DNA from: an uncultured Planctomycetaceae bacterium
Lineage (GTDB): Bacteria > Planctomycetota > Planctomycetia > Pirellulales > Pirellulaceae
NCBI GenBank assembly: GCA_903927685.1
Contig: CAIYOB010000004.1
Span: 1-12,703, forward strand
DNA length: 12,703 nucleotides
Reading direction: 5' to 3'
Positions 6,740 to 12,703 of this stretch are shown here, one piece after another. Position 1 is the stretch's first letter. Every line of letters begins with the position of its first letter. Below the pieces are notes generated by a model. The model saw only the letters and a list, made by a program, of their open reading frames with translations, searched no databases and was not told where the DNA came from. Position numbers and translations under genes: made by a program.

Positions 6740-6976
6740 ATGCTGACTGCCCCCGAGGTGCTGAGCACCTATTTTCTGGAAACTCGCTGCCAACTGCTGG
6801 AGATCGGAGCCGTGCTGGACCGACTGGATCGCGCGGCCGCTGGCGATCCGCCGAGCGATATGGCAGCCGACGAGCGACTGGGCAAGGTCTATCAGTCGCT
6901 GCAGCTGTTGGCGGATCGCACGACGACGCCCGACCGGGCCGAGCGGCTATTGCACCTGTTTTCCGATCCCGCTTGA
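6740..6976 (+). CDS. Small conserved-looking protein of unknown function, 78 aa
   Basis: I do not recognise this 78-residue, mostly helical, acidic protein. It lies 12 bases after the Mtd gene and 15 bases before the TatD-like gene, with an excellent ribosome binding site (AAAGGAG at 6727-6733, six bases before the ATG), so it is very probably translated as part of that operon. It has no signal peptide, membrane helix or cysteine pair; only one cysteine is present (in ETRCQLL). Leucines and charged residues alternate in two predicted helices (about 5-32 and 44-72), which suits a small partner or subunit. A link to C1 metabolism rests on position only. Confidence 0.75.
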   Translation: MLTAPEVLSTYFLETRCQLLEIGAVLDRLDRAAAGDPPSDMAADERLGKVYQSLQLLADRTTTPDRAERLLHLFSDPA

Positions 6977-6991
6977 AGAGGAAGCCGAACC

Positions 6992-7813
6992 ATGCAGATC
7001 ATCCAACCGCACTACCACGGGATCGCGCGCACCGCCCAAGACTATGAACGGATGGCGATGTCCGGCGTCGTGGCCGTCGCCGAACCGGCGTTCTGGGCCG
7101 GCTTCGACCGCAAGTACCCGGAAACGTTCATCGACTACTTCCGCCAGATCAGCGAGTTCGAGCCGACGCGGGCCGCCCAGTACGGGATCCGGCATTTCTG
7201 CTGGGTCGCGGTGAATCCCAAGGAGGCGGAGAACCCGGACTTGAGCCGCGAAGTCCTGCGGCAGATGCCGGACTTTTTCCAGAAGCCCACCGTGCTGGGC
7301 GTCGGGGAAATCGGCTTTCACAAAACAACCAGGAACGAGGAGGAGATCTTCGAGGCCCAAGTCGAACTGGCACTCCAGCACAACCAACTGATCCTGATTC
7401 ACACGCCGCATCTGCAGGACAAAGTCCGCGGGACGAAGCGGACGCTGGAAGTCCTGGCCCACATGCGGGTCGATCCCCAGCGGGTCTGGATCGATCACAT
7501 CGAGGAGCACACGATCCGGGCGCCGCTGGACGCCGGCTACTGGGTCGGCATGACGCTGTACCCGATCACCAAGTGTTCGCCCAGACGCGCGGTCGACATC
7601 CTGGAGCAATATGGCACCGAGCGGATCCTGGTCAATTCGTCGGCCGATTGGGGTCCCAGCGATCCGTTTACGCTGCAGGAGTGCATTCTCGAATTCCGCC
7701 GCCGCAAGCACACGCTGCAGGAGGCGATCGAGGTGTTCCACAATAACCCGTGCCGGTTCCTGGGCCAGTGCCCGAAATTCGACCTCCGGCCGATCCGCGT
7801 GGAAACGGTGTGA
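6992..7813 (+). CDS. TatD-family metal-dependent hydrolase
   Basis: This 273-residue protein has the length and metal-ligand pattern of TatD-type amidohydrolases (TIM barrel, two divalent metals): His7 and His9 in PHYHG, Glu106 in GEIGFH, His137 in LILIHTPH, His169 in IDHIEEH and Asp219 in NSSADWG. Canonical TatD DNases have GEIGLD and ETDxP at two of these sites, so this is a divergent branch. From memory it resembles the TatD-like proteins of ebo-type metabolite clusters more than housekeeping TatD (moderate confidence; not checked). The substrate is unknown; location beside an Mtd-type dehydrogenase suggests a role in cofactor or one-carbon metabolism rather than DNA turnover. The AGAGGAAG site just upstream supports the start. 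It is the last gene of the tight run 5819-7813. Confidence 0.8.
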   Translation: MQIIQPHYHGIARTAQDYERMAMSGVVAVAEPAFWAGFDRKYPETFIDYFRQISEFEPTRAAQYGIRHFCWVAVNPKEAENPDLSREVLRQMPDFFQKPTVLGVGEIGFHKTTRNEEEIFEAQVELALQHNQLILIHTPHLQDKVRGTKRTLEVLAHMRVDPQRVWIDHIEEHTIRAPLDAGYWVGMTLYPITKCSPRRAVDILEQYGTERILVNSSADWGPSDPFTLQECILEFRRRKHTLQEAIEVFHNNPCRFLGQCPKFDLRPIRVETV

Positions 7814-8025
7814 GCCCGGCCCCGTAGGACGGCCTCAGACGCAGCATCGTTCACGAAACTGGGGCCTCGTTTAACGCCAAGCCGGCAGGCGACGGCTGCG
7901 GTGGCCGCATCCCGCTGATCCGCCGTCGCCTGCCGGCTCGGCGTTAAACGAGCTGAGCCGAAATGGGGAAGTTATTTCGTGATCGCGGCTGCAGAATTCA
8001 ATCTTCGCGGTGAAAGGCTGGCCCA
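7814..8025. other. Intergenic region with long inverted repeat
   Basis: These 212 bases separate the TatD-like gene from the next plus-strand gene. The main content is the 87-base inverted repeat at 7866-7952. Beyond it the sequence is less GC-rich (around 7960-8005), which would suit a promoter, but I cannot point to convincing -35/-10 boxes. AAAGG at 8013-8017 is a possible ribosome binding site for the GTG at 8026. Confidence 0.6.
7866..7952. repeat. 31-bp near-perfect inverted repeat with nested hairpin
   Basis: The arm 7866-7896 pairs with 7922-7952 with a single mismatch (A at 7879). The 25-base loop contains its own small hairpin, TGCGG at 7897-7901 and CCGCA at 7905-7909. The arms begin CTCGTTTAACGCC and end GGCGTTAAACGAG. 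There is no adjacent T-run and no open frame, so a dispersed palindromic (REP/MITE-like) element or a bidirectional transcription stop after the TatD-like gene are the best readings. Copies elsewhere in the genome cannot be tested from this window. Confidence 0.85.
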
Positions 8026-9900
8026 GTGAAGACGCGTCTGCCCGCGAAAACGGGATCCTGTACATCCGAGCCCGAACTCTCCCGGCTCCGCACGCATTTC
8101 GTGTCCCTCGCGGTACTGGTTGCCTGCCACTTGGCCGCCGTGCCCGCCCACGCCCACCCCATTTCGCTGACCCAGGCGTTCGTGTTCGTGACCCGGGACC
8201 AGGTGAGCGTCCAACTGGACTTCTTTGCCGAGGATCTGTTCCTGTTCCACGGACTGGGGCCCAATGATCGGGATTTCCTCGAGCCGGACTTGATCCAGAC
8301 GGGCATCCAACGGCACGAGAAGTTCCTGCTCGAGCGGTTTTCGATCCGCGACGTGCAAGGCCAGCGACTGGTAGGCCGCGTGGTCGGGGTCGAACAGCCG
8401 AAGATGCCGCCGGAGGGGATTCGGCTGGCCGACTTGATGTCGCACCGGATCTCTTTCCAGGTGGAATACCCGCTGGCCGAACCGCCTGAGTTCCTCACGT
8501 TCAGCCAGCACCTGACGGAAGGCCAGCTGGTTGTGCCCGCCGAGGTCCAGCTGCACGTCCAGCAGGAAGGCGCGGGGACTGCATCGCGGGAGGTTCTTTA
8601 TCCCGGCACACCGCAGACGGTGCGGTTCGGTTGGGACAATCCGCCACTGCCGCCCGACGCGTCCCAGAACGCGCGGGACGAGTGGTATCAGAGGCAGAAA
8701 GACGAGACGCTGGGCATCACCAGCTACAGCGCGGTGTACTCGTTCCTGTACATCACGGATTACGAAGTCCGCCACGAGATCCTGATCCCGCTGCTGACTT
8801 TGGAGGAGAGTGTGTTGATTGCCCGCGCGGACACCGCGTTCCTGGAGGTTGCGGAACAGGACGCGGCCCGCGAACAGATCGCGGCGTACTTTACCGCGGG
8901 CAATCCACTGGAGATCGACGGTGTGCGCGTCCAACCGGTCGTGCCACGGATCGATTTCTACGGGCTGGATTTCAAGGACTTTGCCCAACGGGCTGAGCCC
9001 CGCCGAGTGCCGCTGTCGAGCGCCCGCGTGGGAGTCATTCTGTCCTACAGCACCAAGGGGAGCCCCAGCCGCGTCCAGCTGACTTGGGATCGCTTCAATC
9101 GGTTCGTCTGGACGGTGAACATGATCGTCTACGCATTTGACGAAACCCAGCGCGTCACCCTGTCCCGGCTGGGGTTGGAGAATCAATACCGCTGGCAGAA
9201 TCCCGGCCGCCCGGTTCCCCCGCCGCTGACCCAAATCGACATCACGCTGCCGCCGCGACCCCGCTGGTCGGTGCCGCTGGCCTCGTTGGCGTGCCTGTTG
9301 GCCCTGCCGGGGCTGCTGTGGCTGCTGCGGCGTCAGTCCGCGGCCAGGATGTCGTACATGTTTGGCTCAGCCCTCGTGGTCGTCGTCGCGGCGGGCGTTT
9401 GGCCGGTCGGCCGCTGGGAAATCGAGAATCCGTTCGCGCCGCCGAGCACCGCATCGGCGGAACAGGCTGCGGCCATTTTCGCCGCGTTGCACAAGAACAT
9501 CTACCGCGCGTTTGACTATCGCGAGGAAAGCGACGTGTACGAGGCGCTGGCCAAGAGCGTCGACGGGCCGCTGTTGAACGAGCTGTACCTGCAAGTTCGC
9601 CGTGGACTGGAGATGCAGGAACAGGGCGGCGCCGTGTCGCGGATCCGCGAAGTGAAGGTCGTCGCCGGCGAGCGCCAACCGGCCGGGGCCGGCGGCGAGG
9701 CCGACCCGCGCAGTTTCGCCTATCGCTGTCGCTGGACCGTGGCGGGGACGATCGAGCACTGGGGCCACGTGCACGCCCGGACCAACGAGTACGAAGCCCG
9801 GTTCGCCGTCGAACCGCGTGCCAACGCCTGGAAGATCACGGCGCTGGACGTGTTGAACGAGCGGCGATTGAAATTCGAGACGACGGTCCGCGGGCTGTGA
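8026..9900 (+). CDS. Secreted, membrane-anchored protein of unknown function
   Basis: This 624-residue protein has an N-terminal signal peptide (about residues 24-43, ending AAVPAHA before HPISL), then a long extracytoplasmic region rich in beta-type sequence (about 45-410), two membrane helices (about 414-435 and 443-463) with a short Arg-rich turn between them, and a C-terminal region (about 464-624) with AIFAALHKNIYRAFDYREESD followed by a beta-rich part. The mature start HPISLTQAFVFV resembles the periplasmic N-terminal segment found ahead of HupE/UreJ-like proteins, but the multi-pass HupE core is absent. I do not assign a function. The GTG start at 8026 has AAAGG eight bases upstream; GTG at 8101 would still leave a signal sequence and cannot be excluded. 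Its stop codon directly abuts that of the convergent gene. Confidence 0.75.
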   Translation: MKTRLPAKTGSCTSEPELSRLRTHFVSLAVLVACHLAAVPAHAHPISLTQAFVFVTRDQVSVQLDFFAEDLFLFHGLGPNDRDFLEPDLIQTGIQRHEKFLLERFSIRDVQGQRLVGRVVGVEQPKMPPEGIRLADLMSHRISFQVEYPLAEPPEFLTFSQHLTEGQLVVPAEVQLHVQQEGAGTASREVLYPGTPQTVRFGWDNPPLPPDASQNARDEWYQRQKDETLGITSYSAVYSFLYITDYEVRHEILIPLLTLEESVLIARADTAFLEVAEQDAAREQIAAYFTAGNPLEIDGVRVQPVVPRIDFYGLDFKDFAQRAEPRRVPLSSARVGVILSYSTKGSPSRVQLTWDRFNRFVWTVNMIVYAFDETQRVTLSRLGLENQYRWQNPGRPVPPPLTQIDITLPPRPRWSVPLASLACLLALPGLLWLLRRQSAARMSYMFGSALVVVVAAGVWPVGRWEIENPFAPPSTASAEQAAAIFAALHKNIYRAFDYREESDVYEALAKSVDGPLLNELYLQVRRGLEMQEQGGAVSRIREVKVVAGERQPAGAGGEADPRSFAYRCRWTVAGTIEHWGHVHARTNEYEARFAVEPRANAWKITALDVLNERRLKFETTVRGL

Positions 9901-11691
9901 CTATTCCTTCTTCAGCCCTTCGGACTGCAGCTTGCGGAAGGCATCGACGCCTTCGCCCGCCGGCTCGCCTTCCTTGCTTTCCTTCTTCTTGATCACGTCG
10001 TCCAGGTTGAGTTGGATCTTCTTGAACGTCTTGTCCGACACCAGGTAGTACCAATCGGCAAAGCGGGTATTCTCCTTGGCGACCGTTTCCTTGGCCTTCT
10101 TGATCTTGTCGTTTCGCTCGTCGATCTTCCGCTGGTTCTCCTTATTGATCCGCTCGCGTTCCTTTTCGATCTCGGATTCCTGCGCTTCCTTGTCGGTCTT
10201 GGCTTCCGGCTTGGCGGCGGCAGCCGCGTCGGGTTTGGCAGCAACCGCGTCGGGTTTGGCCTCGGGGGCTGGCTTCGCTTCGCTCTCCGGCTTTGCTTCC
10301 GCCGGCGCCGGTTCCTTGGCTGCGGGCCCGTCGCTCGCCGTGGGCTTGGCCGTCTCGGTCGCGGTTTCCGCCGGCTTGGCCTCCGGCTTGACTTCGGGTT
10401 TCTCTTCCGGTTTCGCAGCCGGCTTCTCCTCGGGCTTGACTTCGGTCTTAGCTTCCGGCTTTGCTTCCGGCTTAGCTTCCGGCTTGGCTTCGGTCTTGGC
10501 GCCCTGCGGCAGTTCCGGCAGGGGCTGCAGTTCGGGCTGCGGGAACTTGGACATGTCGACGCGCGTGGTCACGAACAGGTAGCGGTCCTGGCCTTCGTCG
10601 GCGGCACCGCTGGCACTCTCTTGGGTTTCGCCAAACCGTAGCACGTACTCGACTCCGTCCTTGGTTCCGACGCTGACTTCTCCGTTGGCGCTCAGCAACT
10701 CGACCTCGTTGCTGGCCGTGGGAACCATGTAGAAGCCGTGCTTGGCCAAGTCCATGACGCCCTCGTCGTCCTTGGCATAGCCTTCGCCGGCTTTCAGGTC
10801 GGCGCCGAGTCCCTTGGGCTTCTTGCGGACATCGGCGATTTCCAGTTCGTCGACGGCGGTCTTCAGATCGTTCAGCTTGTCCTTGTTCAGCTCTTCCTGG
10901 TCGGACAAAGCCACAACGGCTCCTTCGCCCTGGCTATATTTCTTCAGCTCGCGGACTTTCCATTCCGAGTCCTTGAAATCCGCCAGCAGATCGAACTTCT
11001 TGTCGATCAGGACTCGGGGCGGCTGAAACGAGACGGTGTAATTCTTCAGTGCGACGTGTTCGACGTCCCAACTCTTCAGATCCTTGAACAGGTCCTTTTC
11101 GATCCAGTCCTGGAACTTGGTGGACAGTTTGTCGGGGTCGATCCGGACCGTGTACACCGCATCCTTTTTCGGCTCGCGCACGAACCGCTGGTCGTCCGCA
11201 CCCTTGACCTTCTTGCCGATGATCAGACTGGCCAGATCTTGCCCCTTGGCATCTTCAAAGCGGACCAACAGGCCCACTCCCTCGTCGCCAGCCTTCAGCT
11301 TGTCCTTGTCCGGCTCGACGACGCCGAACATCCGGTGGTCGCCGGAGACCGTCGAGGCGATTCCGAGGATCTGCAGGTCGACCAGCAACAAGGCGGCGTC
11401 GCGGACGCGCGTTTCAGCGTCCGCCGGATAGCCGCCATGCGATGGCAGCGTCCATGCACCCGAGGCTTTGTCACGAGCCACGCTGAACTCGTCCAGCGTT
11501 CCCAACGCCTCGTCGTATTTGACGATCGCCATCCGATCCGCTTGGGCCGGATCGTCGAATTTCTCGAACAGCACTTTGCCTTCCTGCTCGCTGACCTTGA
11601 ACTCCTCGATTCTGGGGCGCGAAATGAACGCGACCAGCGCGACGAGCAGGGCCACACCCATGTAAATCAGCGTCTTGATGCCTTCAGTCAT
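9901..11691 (-). CDS. DUF4340 domain protein, membrane-anchored
   Basis: This 596-residue protein has one N-terminal membrane helix (residues about 5-23, MTEGIKTLIYMGVALLVALV) and then an extracytoplasmic region of DUF4340 type. Recognisable segments are WTLPSHGGYPADAETRVRDA, LIIGKKVKGADDQRFVRE and VYTVRIDPDKLSTKFQDWIE. A long Lys-Pro-Glu-Ala low-complexity stretch (about residues 396-500) and a charged helix precede a final block FADWYYLVSDKTFKKI. DUF4340 proteins usually follow GldG-like ABC auxiliary genes, exactly as here (GldG-like gene ends at 11836), and probably act in the same envelope transport complex. The start chosen gives the membrane helix near the N-terminus and has GGAGAG upstream; an ATG at 11760 adds 23 unconvincing residues and has no ribosome binding site. 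The gene's precise biochemical role is unknown. Confidence 0.85.
   Translation of the reverse strand: MTEGIKTLIYMGVALLVALVAFISRPRIEEFKVSEQEGKVLFEKFDDPAQADRMAIVKYDEALGTLDEFSVARDKASGAWTLPSHGGYPADAETRVRDAALLLVDLQILGIASTVSGDHRMFGVVEPDKDKLKAGDEGVGLLVRFEDAKGQDLASLIIGKKVKGADDQRFVREPKKDAVYTVRIDPDKLSTKFQDWIEKDLFKDLKSWDVEHVALKNYTVSFQPPRVLIDKKFDLLADFKDSEWKVRELKKYSQGEGAVVALSDQEELNKDKLNDLKTAVDELEIADVRKKPKGLGADLKAGEGYAKDDEGVMDLAKHGFYMVPTASNEVELLSANGEVSVGTKDGVEYVLRFGETQESASGAADEGQDRYLFVTTRVDMSKFPQPELQPLPELPQGAKTEAKPEAKPEAKPEAKTEVKPEEKPAAKPEEKPEVKPEAKPAETATETAKPTASDGPAAKEPAPAEAKPESEAKPAPEAKPDAVAAKPDAAAAAKPEAKTDKEAQESEIEKERERINKENQRKIDERNDKIKKAKETVAKENTRFADWYYLVSDKTFKKIQLNLDDVIKKKESKEGEPAGEGVDAFRKLQSEGLKKE
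10195..10505 (-). repeat. Low-complexity KPEA-type repeat inside the DUF4340 gene
   Basis: The DUF4340 protein carries a stretch of about 100 residues dominated by Lys, Pro, Glu and Ala, with repeated AKPE units. At DNA level a 12-base unit (GCTTCCGGCTTN on the plus strand) repeats three times perfectly except for its last base at 10451-10486 and once with changes at 10487-10498. Such stretches are extended, flexible linkers or wall-spanning spacers. Repeat number is likely to vary between strains. Confidence 0.8.
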
Positions 11692-11835
11692 GATTCTTAT
11701 CTCTCCAACCTCATTCAAACCGCTCCAGCGAAGGACCGGCGAACACCGGCCCACTGCCATGCCGAGGGGCAGCCGTCCCCTGGGGGGGCCCCGGTCCGCC
11801 GGCGCAGGCCGACCGGGTCCGAGCTGCCTCGCTCC
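11692..11835. other. Gap between GldG-like and DUF4340 genes
   Basis: These 144 bases lie within the presumed minus-strand operon. A short hairpin is possible (AGGGG at 11765-11769 with CCCCT at 11777-11781). On the minus strand GGAGAG precedes the DUF4340 start. No gene or clear promoter is seen. Confidence 0.5.
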
Positions 11836-12703
11836 CTACCGCATCCGCGACTTGGCTACGCCCTCGCGTTCGCGCAGGCGGCGCCGGACAAACACGATCA
11901 GGGCGACCAACAGAGGCGGGATCGGCGGAAGTGCCACGGCCAAGCCCTTGTACCAGTTCTTGATGCCCACGATCTCCGAGTCCACTTGGCGGCGGATCTC
12001 TTCGATCTTTTCGTCCCGCTGACGCTGCAGCTGCTCGCGCTTCACGTCCAGACGCCGCTTCAGCCGCTCTTGAACCTCGGCCAACTTCTGCGCCCGGCTC
12101 TGCAGATCCGAAAACCGGATCCCACCCTGCCCCGCGTCCGTCTGCTTGGCCTGCAGTTCTTCCAGTTCCTTCTTGAACTTGTCGATTTCCTTGTTGTTCT
12201 CTTCCTCAATCGCCTTGACGGCCTTGTCGAACTCTTCCTGGTACGTCATCCGCTCGCGGAATTCCGTCTGGCGAGCCGCCTGAGCCCCGACCTCGACAAT
12301 CCGCAAGGTGCTGTGCTTGGGCTTGCGCTTACGGATTTCGACATAGTCGTCGTCACCCGAGAGGATATCCACGATATTGAGCAGGAAGTTGACGTTCTCG
12401 AACTGCCAGCTGATCTCCTCGTCCTCGCCGGGACGAGCCCGGATGCGGAGGAAGGCAGGCATCATCAGGTCGATGTCCGCCACGTAGACCACGTCCAGGC
12501 TGCGGGCCTTCGGCTCCTCCGCCGCAGGCTTCGCGGGCTCTTTGCCGCCAGTCGCGTCCTTGGCTGCAACATCCTTGGCTGCCGCATCCTTGGCTGCCGC
12601 ATCCTTGGCCGCTTCCGCCGGAGCGGCGGCCGGCTTGCTCTCGGCGCCCGCGGCGGGTGTTTCCGCGACCTTCGCGTCGACCTTGGCCTCTTCCGCGCCG
12701 GCG
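11836..12703 (-). CDS. GldG-like ABC-transporter auxiliary protein, 3' part
   Basis: The frame is open from the right window edge to the stop at 11836, so the N-terminal part is missing; the GTG at 12490 is internal, not the start. Visible parts in order: an Ala/Lys/Asp-rich linker (with AAAKD units), then VVYVADIDLMMPAFLRIR and WQFENVNFLLNIVDILSGDD, which match the C-terminal part of GldG-type ABC_transp_aux proteins, then a long charged coiled coil (KAIEEENNKEIDKFKKELEE onward; LKRRLDVKREQLQRQ), and one C-terminal membrane helix (about 11885-11945) followed by RRRLRERE. GldG-like proteins accompany an ABC ATPase and permease in envelope export, named after gliding motility in Bacteroidetes but widespread elsewhere. 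The DUF4340 gene follows 144 bases downstream. The ATPase and permease should lie beyond the right edge. Confidence 0.85.
   Translation of the reverse strand, partial: AGAEEAKVDAKVAETPAAGAESKPAAAPAEAAKDAAAKDAAAKDVAAKDATGGKEPAKPAAEEPKARSLDVVYVADIDLMMPAFLRIRARPGEDEEISWQFENVNFLLNIVDILSGDDDYVEIRKRKPKHSTLRIVEVGAQAARQTEFRERMTYQEEFDKAVKAIEEENNKEIDKFKKELEELQAKQTDAGQGGIRFSDLQSRAQKLAEVQERLKRRLDVKREQLQRQRDEKIEEIRRQVDSEIVGIKNWYKGLAVALPPIPPLLVALIVFVRRRLREREGVAKSRMR
12556..12615 (-). repeat. 15-bp tandem repeat encoding AAAKD units
   Basis: Four 15-base units run head to tail: 12556-12570 (three changes), two identical copies at 12571-12585 and 12586-12600, and a diverged fourth at 12601-12615. On the minus strand they encode repeated Ala-Ala-Ala-Lys-Asp, a composition known to form rigid alpha-helical spacers. 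They sit in the linker of the GldG-like protein. Confidence 0.8.

Noticed and set aside
7866..7952. Insertion sequence end or tRNA-like gene at the long inverted repeat
   Set aside because: No transposase frame lies between or next to the arms, and the loop shows no tRNA-like arms or anticodon structure.
7972..9234. 420-codon minus-strand open frame opposite the secreted protein
   Set aside because: Compositionally it is a shadow (Gln, Arg, His, Asp mix) and it runs through the plus-strand gene, which has a signal peptide and membrane helices.
10012..10641. Plus-strand open frame rich in Leu/Gly/Phe opposite the DUF4340 gene
   Set aside because: Its apparent hydrophobicity is the mirror of the KPEA low-complexity repeat on the minus strand; there is no start signal or family match.

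Overview
The window is GC-rich bacterial DNA and most resembles a planctomycete (Planctomycetota, Pirellula/Gemmata-like). This rests on three things: a bacterial methylene-tetrahydromethanopterin dehydrogenase gene, a GldG-like/DUF4340 pair of the kind common in that phylum, and long secreted or membrane proteins of planctomycete style. The placement is inference from gene content. No ribosomal or tRNA gene is present to confirm it.

Layout, left to right. (1) Bases 108-1709 encode an ImuB-like, apparently non-catalytic Y-family polymerase relative of the mutagenic repair (imuA-imuB-dnaE2) system. (2) Bases 1786-5877 hold a LytS/LytTR-type two-component locus. It has a full-length membrane kinase with a large extracytoplasmic sensor and about seven membrane helices (1786-4191), a headless and degenerate duplicate of that kinase's catalytic core (4286-4843), and a LytTR response regulator (5038-5877). 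The start codon of the regulator lies inside a ten-unit heptamer repeat that also creates two five-codon minicistrons. A 15-bp imperfect direct repeat with a 21-bp period sits just before the duplicate kinase and is a candidate LytTR-type operator. (3) Bases 5819-7813 form a tight same-strand run: an Mtd-type C1 dehydrogenase whose start overlaps the regulator by 59 bases, a 78-residue unknown protein, and a TatD-like metallohydrolase with all expected metal ligands. (4) Bases 7814-8025 contain a 31-bp near-perfect inverted repeat. (5) Bases 8026-9900 encode a secreted, membrane-anchored protein of unknown function. (6) On the minus strand, 9901-12703 carries a DUF4340 protein and the 3' part of a GldG-like ABC-transporter auxiliary protein that is cut by the window edge. 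The plus gene ending at 9900 and the minus gene ending at 9901 have back-to-back stop codons with no spacer.

How the parts may work together. The kinase senses something outside the cytoplasmic membrane and passes phosphate to the LytTR regulator. The headless kinase copy may modulate or titrate this, or may be decaying. The regulator is physically fused by overlap to the C1/TatD run, so regulator and C1 enzyme expression may be coupled. The minus-strand pair belongs to a separate Gld-like ABC export or envelope module whose ATPase and permease genes should lie to the right of the window.

The strongest candidates for something undescribed are the truncated kinase duplicate next to its parent and the coupled heptamer minicistrons leading into the regulator.
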